Virus record (IMG/VR): IMGVR_UViG_3300045922_000286
Location: 1 to 41,062 of that record
Strand: one strand, 5' to 3'
Source of the DNA: a virus
DNA length: 41,062 bases
The notes below the pieces were generated by a model that was not told where the DNA came from, searched no databases, and saw nothing but the letters and a program-made list of their open reading frames with translations. Made by a program: the position numbers and the translations under genes. Of this stretch, positions 6,339-13,219 are shown in pieces (positions within the stretch are counted from its first letter, which is position 1; each line of letters begins with the position of its first letter).

Positions 6339-6727
6339 GCCCCCGCATGCGCTCCGGCGCCTTCCGCGCCGCCGCCATAGCCTCCGCGGTGGCCCTTGCG
6401 GGATGCGCCGGGATGGATGCCCACCGGAGCGCATGCGCGGCGCTCCTGGGCCGGCCGGCGGCGGCCCTCGCCGATGACAAGCCGCTCCCCGGCGGCCCGG
6501 CTCCGGCGCCGGAGGGCGCGAAGCCGGCGCCATTGGACCCGGCCGTCGAGCAATGCGCGCAGCGGAGGGCCGATGACGAGCGCGCAGTCGCCGCGGTCGC
6601 GGTCCTCGGCGTCCTTGCCGCCGGCATCGCTGGCGCCGCCTATGGCGCGGGCTCCCGCTCCGCCTACCGGCCCTCGTATCGTCGAGCCTATGCGCCGGCC
6701 TATCGCCCGGCATGGAGGCGCCCGTGA
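6335..6727 (+). CDS. Predicted lipoprotein
   Basis: A 130-residue protein. Residues 1-23 are a signal peptide with basic start, hydrophobic core and the lipobox LAGC (Cys24). The mature part is Pro- and Ala-rich, has a second hydrophobic stretch (VAAVAVLGVLAAGIAGAAYG, about residues 85-105) and ends in Tyr-Arg-Pro-rich repeats (YRPSYRRAYAPAYRP). The ATG at 6335 overlaps the preceding stop; an in-frame ATG 12 nt upstream is less likely. It lies in the early region, away from the lysis cassette, so it is not the spanin subunit. A superinfection-exclusion or surface-modifying role is a reasonable guess only. Confidence 0.7.
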   Translation: MSPRMRSGAFRAAAIASAVALAGCAGMDAHRSACAALLGRPAAALADDKPLPGGPAPAPEGAKPAPLDPAVEQCAQRRADDERAVAAVAVLGVLAAGIAGAAYGAGSRSAYRPSYRRAYAPAYRPAWRRP

Positions 6728-7683
6728 GCGACATGCTGCCGAACCCCGTGCAGATCGAAATGACGGCGGCCGATCTCGCGCCGTGGAATGGCGCGACGGT
6801 TGAGCAAGTCCGGGACGCCTTCCTCGAAGGCCGCGTGGTCGCTATCGCCCTTTCGCCGGGAGAGCAGAAGACCACCGGCCCGATGCTCAAGGCCTGCATC
6901 GAAGATGCGCGTGGCGCGGTCGCCATGGGCCGCCTGATCGACGCCGGCCATCTGCCGAACGCCATCATCAAGGCGGAGGCGGTGCGGGCGAAGCCGCTCG
7001 TCTGCGGCGGCTGGCTCCGCCATCCCTTCGACGATCCCTGGGTGCTCTTCCACACCTGGGAGGAGGGCGCCGCCCCGCTGCTCGTGATCCCCGCGAGCGA
7101 GGACGGCAGGGGCACGGTGAGCTGCGAATTCGTGCCGACCCTGATGCGCGGCGCGCGGATGCTGCTCGTCGGCGATGTTGGGGAATTGACCTCCGGCGTC
7201 CAATCGGACGGCGAACTCGGATTCTTCGCAAACATCCAATGCTCCCCGATGCGCCTGCTGGCGGCGAAGGCAGACGAGCCGGATGACGCGATGAAGCGCG
7301 AGGCGGCGTGCAATCTCGGCGATCCGGTCTGGACCGCCCTCGCCATGCTCGCGACCGATGGCGTCGAGGTCGAGACGATCCCGGCCCCGGAGCGGCTGAA
7401 CAAGCAGCGCGTCGCGAAGGGCAAGCATCCGATCCCCTCGTGGCAGCGCGTCCACTCGAAGCCCTACATCACGGCGCTGCTCGCCCGGCGCTCCGGCGCG
7501 CGGCGCGGCCCCGGCGGCGGGCACCATGCTTCGCCTGTGATGCATGTGCGGCGCGGGCATCTGCGCCGGCTCGAAGATGGCCGGCAGATATGGGTGCGCG
7601 ATTGCATCGTGAATGCCGCGGACGATAGCCCGGTCGTCCGCAGCCACTACGTCATGAAGCCGGGCAAGCAGGAGAACCGCTGA
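6724..7683 (+). CDS. Unknown conserved-looking phage protein
   Basis: A 319-residue protein from the GTG at 6724, which overlaps the lipoprotein stop; an ATG at 6712 is possible. The N-terminal half has GWLRHPFDDPWVLFHTWEEG and long beta-like stretches. The last 70 residues have an RGPGGGHHASPVMHVRRGHL segment, then RQIWVRDCIVN, an ending seen in other phage and plasmid proteins of unknown function. No enzymatic motif recognised. It is followed after 1 nt by a 20-codon ORF with a GGAGAACC site inside its own 3' end. Confidence 0.7.
   Translation: MSDMLPNPVQIEMTAADLAPWNGATVEQVRDAFLEGRVVAIALSPGEQKTTGPMLKACIEDARGAVAMGRLIDAGHLPNAIIKAEAVRAKPLVCGGWLRHPFDDPWVLFHTWEEGAAPLLVIPASEDGRGTVSCEFVPTLMRGARMLLVGDVGELTSGVQSDGELGFFANIQCSPMRLLAAKADEPDDAMKREAACNLGDPVWTALAMLATDGVEVETIPAPERLNKQRVAKGKHPIPSWQRVHSKPYITALLARRSGARRGPGGGHHASPVMHVRRGHLRRLEDGRQIWVRDCIVNAADDSPVVRSHYVMKPGKQENR
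7671..7678 (+). promoter_or_regulatory. GGAGAACC extended RBS motif
   Basis: Exact copy, 6 nt before the ATG at 7685 of a 20-codon ORF. It is the main reason to believe that tiny ORF. Confidence 0.7.
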
Positions 7684-7684
7684 C

Positions 7685-7747
7685 ATGGACCGACACGAAG
7701 AGGACGCCTTGCGGGCGTTCATCTATGGCGCCGAGAGGCTCCGCTAA
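7685..7747 (+). CDS. 20-residue peptide
   Basis: Encodes MDRHEEDALRAFIYGAERLR, a charged amphipathic helix. It starts 6 nt after an exact GGAGAACC motif and 1 nt after the upstream stop. Support comes only from this start signal. It might be a translated regulatory peptide or a decayed gene. Confidence 0.35.
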   Translation: MDRHEEDALRAFIYGAERLR

Positions 7748-7791
7748 GCCGGGCAGGCTCGCGCCCTCGCCCGCCGCGCGGGAGGGCTCGC

Positions 7792-7995
7792 GTGATGGGG
7801 TTCCTGCTCTCGTTCCTGTCGCGCCGCTGGTTGCGCGCGGCCATGGTCGAGCAGTGGCGTCGCAGCCTCTCGCCCGGCGACCGCGCGCGCTTCGATTATT
7901 GGGGCGCGACGGGCAATGCGGCGCACCATCGCTTCGCGTGGGCCGACGAAATACCGCCGAAAGGGTTGCAACACGGGCGGGGCAAGTCTAAGTAG
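7792..7995 (+). CDS. Small unknown protein with hydrophobic N-terminus
   Basis: A 67-residue protein from the GTG at 7792 (or ATG at 7795), with GGAGGG at 7781-7786 as RBS. The N-terminus (GFLLSFLSRRWLRAAM) is a hydrophobic-basic helix that could lie on the membrane. The rest is polar (PGDRARFDYWGATGNAAHHR). Not recognised. Confidence 0.55.
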   Translation: MMGFLLSFLSRRWLRAAMVEQWRRSLSPGDRARFDYWGATGNAAHHRFAWADEIPPKGLQHGRGKSK

Positions 7996-8013
7996 GGCGC
8001 AAGGCTGAGGTGG

Positions 8014-8021
8014 TTCTCCGC
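8014..8021 (-). promoter_or_regulatory. Orphan GGAGAACC motif on the minus strand
   Basis: An exact reverse copy in a non-coding gap with no credible minus-strand start within 12 nt. Either chance or a sign that the motif is not only an RBS. Confidence 0.3.
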
Positions 8022-8033
8022 CGAGTGGGGAGC

Positions 8034-8072
8034 GGCCGGCTTCGTCGAAAGGCGAGCCGGCCGTTCTTCGTT
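8034..8072 (+). terminator. Terminator-like hairpin
   Basis: Perfect 8-bp arms GGCCGGCT (8034-8041) and AGCCGGCC (8055-8062) with a 13-nt loop are followed by a T-richer stretch (GTTCTTCGTT). It lies between two plus-strand genes in a 116-nt gap. The U-tract is broken, so termination may be partial. Confidence 0.4.
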
Positions 8073-8097
8073 CCGCGGCGCCCGCCTCGGCCCCCAT

Positions 8098-8105
8098 GGA
8101 GAACC
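8098..8105 (+). promoter_or_regulatory. GGAGAACC extended RBS motif
   Basis: Exact copy, 6 nt before the ATG at 8112. It excludes an in-frame upstream start at 8010. Confidence 0.75.
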
Positions 8106-8111
8106 AGCCAC

Positions 8112-8420
8112 ATGCGCGCGATTTCGCTCACCCGCGGACACGATCTCTTCTCCGTCCTTCGAGATATGGTCGAGGATGGAATTCCGGACGGGCCGGCCCT
8201 CGTCTATTACGACAGCAAGCCGTGCATGCGGCTCGGCTCCATCCATGCCGCGGCGTGCCTCTCGGTGCGCGAGAGCCCCGGCTGCCGCTTCGTCCCCTAC
8301 GCCCCGCATCCGAAGGCGCCGCCCCTCGGGCCGCGCATGTCCGCGCTGCTGGCCGCGGCCGCGCAGGCGCGGGCGGAGCGGGCTGCGCGCCGGGCTGCGA
8401 AGGCGAAGCGTCATGGTTGA
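8112..8420 (+). CDS. Small unknown protein
   Basis: A 102-residue protein with start fixed by the GGAGAACC motif. A compact N-terminal part (LTRGHDLFSVLRDMVEDGIP, VYYDSKPCMRLGSIHAAACL) is followed by a Pro-rich linker and an Ala/Arg-rich helix (AAAAQARAERAARRAAKAKR). The basic tail suggests nucleic-acid contact. Not recognised. It overlaps the following DUF5131 gene by 8 nt. Confidence 0.65.
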   Translation: MRAISLTRGHDLFSVLRDMVEDGIPDGPALVYYDSKPCMRLGSIHAAACLSVRESPGCRFVPYAPHPKAPPLGPRMSALLAAAAQARAERAARRAAKAKRHG

Positions 8421-9342
8421 GAACACGAAAATCGAGTGGACCGACCACACCTTCAATCCGTGGACGGGCTGCACGCGCGTCTCGCCGGGCTGCGACCACT
8501 GCTATGCGGAGGCCATGTCGAAGCGGAACCCAGGCTCCTTCGGCTCATGGGACCCGGGCGCATCGCGCAAGCGCACTGGCTTGTCCTACTGGCACCAGCC
8601 TCACCGCTGGAACAAGGCAGCCGAGAAGGCGGGGCGCCGGCAGCGCGTGTTCTGCGCGTCGATGGCAGACGTGTTCGACAATAAGGCGCCGGAGGAATGG
8701 CGCGACGATCTGTTCGAGGTCATCCGCTCGACGCCGCACCTCGATTGGCTGCTGCTGACGAAGCGACCGCAGAACATCGCGCGCATGCTGCCTGCCGATT
8801 GGCGGGACGGCTATGCGAATGTCTGGCTCGGGACCACCGTCGAGGACATGGCGCGCGCGCGCCAGCGCATCCCGGTCCTGCAGAGCGTGCCGGCGGTCGT
8901 GCGCTTCCTCTCGTGCGAGCCGCTGCTCGAAGGGCTGGACCTCAACCCCTGGCTGGCGCGCGGCGGGCTGCATTGGGTCATCGCGGGCGGCGAGAGCGGC
9001 CCAGGGTTCCGCGCGGTCGATGCCGATTGGATGCGGTCGCTCCGCTTCCAATGCATGGGCTCCGGCACAGCGTTCTTCGCGAAGCAGATGGCCGGCGCGC
9101 GCAAGCCGCGCGAGGGCACCAAGCAGGAGGCGGTGCTCGCCATGCTCCGCCGCCCCGAGGGCGCGACGGTGGCGCAGATCGCCGAGGCGACCGGCTGGGC
9201 GCCGCACACGGTCCGCGGCTTCTTCGCCGGCCTCAAGAAGCGCCAGGGGATCACGGTCGAGGTCCGGGAGCGGGTGCGCCAGGTCGGCCCCAACAAGGAG
9301 GGCGCCCGCGGCTCCTACACCGTCTACCACCTGCCGGCGTGA
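8413..9342 (+). CDS. DUF5131 (phage Gp37/Gp68) protein fused to DUF3489
   Basis: A 309-residue protein. Residues 1-235 are a DUF5131/Gp37-Gp68 domain: IEWTDHTFNPWTGC opens it, and Cys20, Cys27 and Cys30 form a CX6CX2CYAE site like the metal cluster motif of radical-SAM-like proteins. LLLTKRPQNI, LSCEPLLEGLDL and VIAGGESGPGFR are family hallmarks. Residues 236-309 match DUF3489: a winged-helix part (LRRPEGATVAQIAEATGW, then HTVRGF) and a beta end (SYTVYHL). Gp37/Gp68 proteins are widespread in phages with no firmly established reaction. DUF3489 is normally a separate DNA-binding-like protein, so a cluster-bearing enzyme may be tethered to DNA here. It overlaps the upstream gene by 8 nt. Confidence 0.8.
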   Translation: MVENTKIEWTDHTFNPWTGCTRVSPGCDHCYAEAMSKRNPGSFGSWDPGASRKRTGLSYWHQPHRWNKAAEKAGRRQRVFCASMADVFDNKAPEEWRDDLFEVIRSTPHLDWLLLTKRPQNIARMLPADWRDGYANVWLGTTVEDMARARQRIPVLQSVPAVVRFLSCEPLLEGLDLNPWLARGGLHWVIAGGESGPGFRAVDADWMRSLRFQCMGSGTAFFAKQMAGARKPREGTKQEAVLAMLRRPEGATVAQIAEATGWAPHTVRGFFAGLKKRQGITVEVRERVRQVGPNKEGARGSYTVYHLPA

Positions 9343-9371
9343 CGCGCGCGAACCACCGCGCGAATCGTGCA

Positions 9372-9635
9372 TCACCCGCAGGCAACCCGGCCGCGCAACA
9401 AAGCCAAACAGGAAGCAGACCCATGACGCATGCCATCACTCTCGCGCTCATCGCCATCGGAGCCGCCGTGGCGCTTCTCGCTGTCGCCCTGCTCCTCGAG
9501 GAAGAACGCGCGCCGGTCGATGGGCTCACCCAGGTGCGTCGTCCCGGTGAGGTTGACCCCAGTGGCCGCGCCATGCGGCGTCCGGCCGTCGCGCAGGTTC
9601 AGGATGATGGCGGTGGCGGTGATGCGACCGTCCAC
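9372..9635 (-). CDS. Unknown protein antisense to a small membrane ORF
   Basis: An 87-residue frame from GTG 9635. The first about 55 codons have very high G/C at third positions and read like a real protein (DGRITATAIILNLRDGR, HLGEPIDRRAFFLEE). The last 30 look unnatural. An exact GGAGAACC lies upstream (9655-9648), but the gap to the GTG is 12 nt rather than the usual 4-6. It would be the second gene of a minus-strand pair starting at 10278. It overlaps the plus-strand ORF 9423-9638 almost completely, so at most parts of both are likely real. Confidence 0.35.
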   Translation of the reverse strand: MDGRITATAIILNLRDGRTPHGAATGVNLTGTTHLGEPIDRRAFFLEEQGDSEKRHGGSDGDERESDGMRHGSASCLALLRGRVACG

Positions 9636-9638
9636 TAG
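9423..9638 (+). CDS. Small membrane-anchored ORF
   Basis: A 71-residue ORF with AGGAAG 7 nt before its ATG. Residues 4-25 (AITLALIAIGAAVALLAVAL) form a clean membrane span followed by a charged stretch. The second half is low-complexity with poor third-position G/C and is antisense to the better-looking part of the minus-strand frame. Possibly a real short membrane protein whose 3' part is overprinted. Confidence 0.4.
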   Translation: MTHAITLALIAIGAAVALLAVALLLEEERAPVDGLTQVRRPGEVDPSGRAMRRPAVAQVQDDGGGGDATVH

Positions 9639-9647
9639 CGTGGGTGG

Positions 9648-9655
9648 TTCTCCTG
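9648..9655 (-). promoter_or_regulatory. GGAGAACC motif with unusual spacing
   Basis: Exact reverse copy, but the nearest start on that strand (GTG 9635) is 12 nt away. It may mark a gene whose original start has been lost. Confidence 0.4.
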
Positions 9656-9744
9656 CTGAGATGCGGGATGCGTCTCTACCAGCACGAGCCCCGCCGGCTG
9701 GCGCCGGTCGGGGCCGTGGGCGCGCCAGGGCGCGCGTGTGCGGC

Positions 9745-10278
9745 TTAGTCGACCGCCGGGTTGGCGGCGACCGCCTCCCGCAGCAGGGCGGCGTGGGCGC
9801 GGCGCGCGGCGCAATCCTGCGCCCGGGCGGTGTCCATCCGGCGCGCCCGGCTTGCGAGTGCATCCGGATAGAACCATCCGCTGCATGAAGTGCCGCGGAA
9901 GTCGTCCGCTGTCGCCGTCGCGATCTTCGCCTGCAGGGCCCTCGCCCGCTCGTAGTCCCCGCGCCTCGAAGCGCGCTGAATGTCCGCGCTGAGGGCTTCG
10001 CGGATCGCTGCGCGCGTCGCGTCCTCGATGGTGTGCGCGGGCTTCGATTCCAGCGTGTCTGCGGCGTCCTCCTGGCTGCGTGCGATCCGCATGGCGAAGT
10101 CGTTGCCCGCTTCGGTCCCAATCGGCTGGTGGTTCGCCCCCTGGCATGCTCCGGTGTGCCAGCCCTCGCTCGCGCCGTGGCGCACGTTGTGCGCGCTGAA
10201 CCCGTGGCGCATCAGGAGGCCCGACTTGTTGGTGCGGAAAGTCCCGAGGCAGGCGGGGCAGATGCTCTTGGTCGTCAT
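9745..10278 (-). CDS. Zinc-finger-like phage protein
   Basis: A 177-residue protein. The ATG at 10278 has an exact GGAGAACC motif 5 nt upstream. Residues 6-36 (ICPACLGTFRTNKSGLLMRH, then GFSAHNVRHG) give a C-x2-C...H...H pattern, followed by GWHTGACQG, suggesting a zinc-binding fold. The C-terminal half is helical and charged (DIQRASRRGDYERARALQAK) and contains SGWFYPDALASRARRMD. Orientation is opposite to the flanking early and late genes, so it may act as a regulator at the early/late boundary; this is positional inference. Confidence 0.7.
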   Translation of the reverse strand: MTTKSICPACLGTFRTNKSGLLMRHGFSAHNVRHGASEGWHTGACQGANHQPIGTEAGNDFAMRIARSQEDAADTLESKPAHTIEDATRAAIREALSADIQRASRRGDYERARALQAKIATATADDFRGTSCSGWFYPDALASRARRMDTARAQDCAARRAHAALLREAVAANPAVD

Positions 10279-10283
10279 GGTGT

Positions 10284-10291
10284 GGTTCTCC
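10284..10291 (-). promoter_or_regulatory. GGAGAACC extended RBS motif
   Basis: Exact reverse copy, 5 nt before the minus-strand ATG at 10278. Confidence 0.75.
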
Positions 10292-10320
10292 GTCCGGGCG
10301 ATGCTGCCCGTGGGGCTGTA

Positions 10321-10554
10321 TTGGCGTTCATCAGCCCCACGAGCCAAGCACCATCGCGGAGCGGGAGAAAATGCCGACGCATCTGCCACATCGCCCGCCC
10401 TAACCCCGTCGCGAAAGACAAAGCCTCCATCGGCCACATCATCCCCGTGAGCGCAGGCGGGGTCACGAACCGCAGCAACTGCCGTTTGGAGTGCTTGGAT
10501 TGCAACCGCAAAGCCGGAGCATCCTCGCAAGGCACGCTCTACCTTCCCTTCTAG
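10321..10554 (+). CDS. Small HNH endonuclease next to the terminase
   Basis: About 77 residues if it starts at the TTG 10321; no in-frame ATG is available, so the start is uncertain. The frame carries CRRICH, then GHIIPVSAGGVTNRSNCRLE and CLDCNRKAG, which is an HNH-type fold (HNN variant) with a Cys pair. HNH proteins encoded just upstream of terS are common in HK97-like phages and assist terminase cutting at cos or concatemers, as for HK97 gp74. It diverges from the minus-strand gene at 10278, leaving only 42 nt for control signals. Possibly N-terminally eroded. Confidence 0.6.
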   Translation: MAFISPTSQAPSRSGRKCRRICHIARPNPVAKDKASIGHIIPVSAGGVTNRSNCRLECLDCNRKAGASSQGTLYLPF

Positions 10555-10784
10555 GCGACGGCACTCGCCCCGCTAGGGCTAGGGCAAGGCCCCTCCTGCC
10601 GCTAGACCTAGGGGCCGGCTCGCATGCAGGGGGGCGGGGGGGGGTCAAAGCCTCGCGGAAGCGCCCAAACCGGACGCGCGGACGCGATTTTAGGCGCTCG
10701 GGATATTCGGGAATCGCGGCGGGCGGCGTGTTGCAGCAATGTTCGGCATTGCGAAATGCAACTCACGAAGTCAGATTGCGTCCC
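10555..10784. other. Non-coding gap before terS: candidate cos and late promoter region
   Basis: A 230-nt region without a credible gene. It has four CTAG tetramers within about 40 nt (10572-10611), an inverted repeat with arms GGCCCCT/AGGGGCC (10588-10616), G-runs of 6 and 9 (10629-10644), a GANTC site (10711-10715), and an inverted repeat GCATT-GCGA-AATGC (10746-10759) that includes the 9-mer GAAATGCAA also found at the regulator start near 40,787. A TTGCAG (10733) could be a -35. Position before terS fits a cos site and the late promoter, both inferred. Confidence 0.45.
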
Positions 10785-11321
10785 ATGCGAAAAGGTCGTG
10801 GACGCCCCCCGAAGCCGGTCAAGGCGCATCGCCTAGAAGGCACATTCGAGCCCCACGCGCATGCGCGGCGGGAGATGGCGGAGCCGGAGCCGGTCGGCGA
10901 CCTCTCGCCGGTCCCCCCCGAGTGGCTGTCCGAGACGGGGAAGCGCATCTGGTCGGCGACGCTTCCCTTCCTGATGCGCGGCGTGGTCGGCGCTTCGGAT
11001 TTTCAGGTCCTCGCAGCATTCTGCAATCAGGCGGCGGTCCACGCCCAGGCCGTCCGCGCGCAGGCGACGCTCGACGCGGGCAAGGAAATGCCCTTCCTGA
11101 CGCGCGGCAAGGACGGGACGCCCATCGTCTCGCCCTATATTCGCGTGGCGAGGCAGGCGGCGACCGCCATGACGCAGTTCGCGGCCGAACTCGGATTGAC
11201 CCCGACCGCTCGTGCGCGCATCGGCGCCATGGCGTTCGCGCCCGATGCGCCGACCGTGCCGAGCGCGGAGGACCCGTGGAGTGCGTTCAAGGTCATCGAA
11301 GGCGGGCGACGGAAAGCGTGA
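10785..11321 (+). CDS. terS: Terminase small subunit, P27 family
   Basis: A 178-residue protein. The N-terminus MRKGRGRPPKPVKAHRLEGT matches the P27-family opening (basic GRPPKP then RLxGT) and also resembles an AT-hook, fitting DNA recognition. The middle (PPEWLSETGKRIWSATLPFL, then ASDFQVLAAFCNQ) and the C-terminal SPYIRVARQAATAM and LGLTPTARARI are typical of the family. The small subunit binds the packaging site and hands DNA to TerL. ATG 10785 is used because the P27 signature begins there, though no strong Shine-Dalgarno precedes it. The terL start lies inside its 3' end. Confidence 0.85.
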   Translation: MRKGRGRPPKPVKAHRLEGTFEPHAHARREMAEPEPVGDLSPVPPEWLSETGKRIWSATLPFLMRGVVGASDFQVLAAFCNQAAVHAQAVRAQATLDAGKEMPFLTRGKDGTPIVSPYIRVARQAATAMTQFAAELGLTPTARARIGAMAFAPDAPTVPSAEDPWSAFKVIEGGRRKA

Positions 11322-13023
11322 CGACCGCGCCGGCTGGCCTGCGCTGGTCCTCCGAGGCATCGCCTATGCCGAGCGCGTGGTCTCGGGGGAGATCGTGGCC
11401 GGGCGCTACGTGCGCCTCGCCTGCCACCGCTTCCTCGCCGATCTGAAAGCCGCGGAGCGCGCGCGCGCGACCTGGCGCTTCGACCCGGAGCGCGCCGTCG
11501 AGCCGATGCGGCTCGCCGAATTGCTGCCGAACATCAAGGGGCCGCAAGCTGGCCGGCCGATCCGCCTCATGGATTGGCAATGCTGGATTTTCTCCAACCT
11601 CTTCGGCTTCGTGGACCGCAAGACCGGGGATCGTCGGTTCAGGCAGGCCTGCGTCTATTGCCCGCGCGGCAATGGCAAGACGAGCATGGCGGCCCCTATC
11701 GCGCTCTACCTCACCTTCCTTGAAGGCGAGGGCGGCGCGGAGGGCTACGCCGCGGCGGTCACGCGCGATCAGGCGAAAATCCTGTGGGACGTGGCGAAGG
11801 CGATGGTGGACCGGACCCCGGCCCTCTCGTCGCGCTTCGGCGTCGCGACGAGCAGGAATTCCATCTACCAACCGTCCACGTCCTCGAAATTCGTCAGCAT
11901 CAGCAGCGACGCGAAGGCGCTCGACGGGCTCAACGTGCACGTCGCCGTCTGCGACGAGATCGCGAGCCACCGGACGGCGAATGTCTATGACGTGCTGCTC
12001 ACGGCGCTCGGGAAGCGGGCGCAACCGCTGCTCCTGAGCATCAGCACCGCGACCGGCAACAACGCCGGCATCGGTCGGAAAATCCACGACTACACGCAGA
12101 AGGTGTTGGAGGGCTCGCTCAAGGACGAACGGTTCTTCGGCGTCATCTATGCGGCAGACATGAATGATCCGGTGTGGGAGGAATCGACGTGGATCAAGGC
12201 GAATCCTGGGTGGGGCGTCACGGTCCAGCCTGATGCCATCCGGGCAATCGCCAATCAGGCGCGCGCGTCGCCCGCGCAGGAGATCGCTTTCAAGACGCGA
12301 CACCTCAACCTGTGGACCTCGGCCGACACGAGCCTCTTCCTGATGGAGGCGTGGCACCGATGCCGGAAGCCGAGCCTGCGTCTGGAAGATTTCGAGGGCA
12401 TGGAGTGCTACGCCGGGATCGACCTCTCGTCGAAGATCGACATGACCTCGGCGTGCCTGATCTTCCCGATCCGCACGGCCGGGGAGCCGACCCGCTACGC
12501 CATCTTCTCCCGCTCGTGGCTCCCCGAGGCGACGGTCGAGGGGGCGCGGAACGCCTCCTATCCCGAGTGGGCGAGGACCGGGGCGCTCACCGTCACGGAG
12601 GGCGAGGTCATCGACTTCGATGCCGTCGAATCCTTCCTGCTCGAAGCCGCCGACCGCTTCGATCTCCGGAGCGTCGGATACGATCCATGGAGCGCGAAGC
12701 AACTCGCGCAGCGGATGACGAATGCCGGCGTGCCGATGGTCGAGGTTCGGCAGACGGTGATGAACCTCTCGGAGCCCACGAAGGAACTTGACGCGCTCAT
12801 GCGCTCGGGACGGATCGCCCACGATGGCAATCCGGTGCTCGCCTGGGCGATCTCCTGCGTGATCGGGCGCTATGACGAGAAGGGTAACGTGTTCCCGAAG
12901 AAAGACAGGAACTCCGACAACAAGATCGACGCGGCCATCGCAGCGATCATTGCCGTGGCGATGGCGACGGCGGCGGAGCAAAAGACGGTCCATCTGACGG
13001 AGAGCCCGCTGATGCTGATCTAA
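11281..13023 (+). CDS. terL: Terminase large subunit
   Basis: A 580-residue protein. The GTG at 11281 is chosen because GGAGG lies at 11267-11271; this makes a 41-nt overlap with terS. The ATPase part has a Walker A-like CPRGNGKTS (about residues 127-135) and Walker B VAVCDEI (about 222). The nuclease part has CYAGIDLSSKIDMTSA, VGYDPWSAKQLAQ and DNKIDAAIAAI, which supply acidic metal-binding residues of the RNase H-like nuclease. Sequence fits the Terminase_1 group of HK97-type phages. It is the motor that fills the procapsid and cuts the concatemer. Confidence 0.92.
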   Translation: MRSRSSKAGDGKRDDRAGWPALVLRGIAYAERVVSGEIVAGRYVRLACHRFLADLKAAERARATWRFDPERAVEPMRLAELLPNIKGPQAGRPIRLMDWQCWIFSNLFGFVDRKTGDRRFRQACVYCPRGNGKTSMAAPIALYLTFLEGEGGAEGYAAAVTRDQAKILWDVAKAMVDRTPALSSRFGVATSRNSIYQPSTSSKFVSISSDAKALDGLNVHVAVCDEIASHRTANVYDVLLTALGKRAQPLLLSISTATGNNAGIGRKIHDYTQKVLEGSLKDERFFGVIYAADMNDPVWEESTWIKANPGWGVTVQPDAIRAIANQARASPAQEIAFKTRHLNLWTSADTSLFLMEAWHRCRKPSLRLEDFEGMECYAGIDLSSKIDMTSACLIFPIRTAGEPTRYAIFSRSWLPEATVEGARNASYPEWARTGALTVTEGEVIDFDAVESFLLEAADRFDLRSVGYDPWSAKQLAQRMTNAGVPMVEVRQTVMNLSEPTKELDALMRSGRIAHDGNPVLAWAISCVIGRYDEKGNVFPKKDRNSDNKIDAAIAAIIAVAMATAAEQKTVHLTESPLMLI

Positions 13024-13219
13024 GCCCGGCGCTCGTGCCTATTGCGAGGGCGTGCCGCTTTCCAGTATGACGGCGGGCATGTCCTCGACACGCAACCGGC
13101 CGGGGAAATTGGAGCGTCAGCAGGGGGGGCCGCCCCCGGCGCCCAAGCCCTAGGCCACAGACAAGGCGACGGTGGCGGCATAACCGCGTGAAGCCGGGCC
13201 GCATGGGAGTGCCCTCGCG

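Noticed and set aside
4924-6627. A 567-codon open frame on the minus strand across the DUF932 region
   Set aside because: It is antisense to recognised plus-strand genes, is Arg/Gly/Pro-rich and has no family features; long antisense frames are expected at this GC content.
11293-12993. A 566-codon open frame antisense to terL
   Set aside because: It is a mirror of a clearly recognised terminase gene and has the composition of a shadow frame.
13067-13153. A 28-codon plus-strand ORF in the gap between terL and the capsid gene
   Set aside because: No convincing RBS, low-complexity Pro-rich ending, and no coupling to neighbours.
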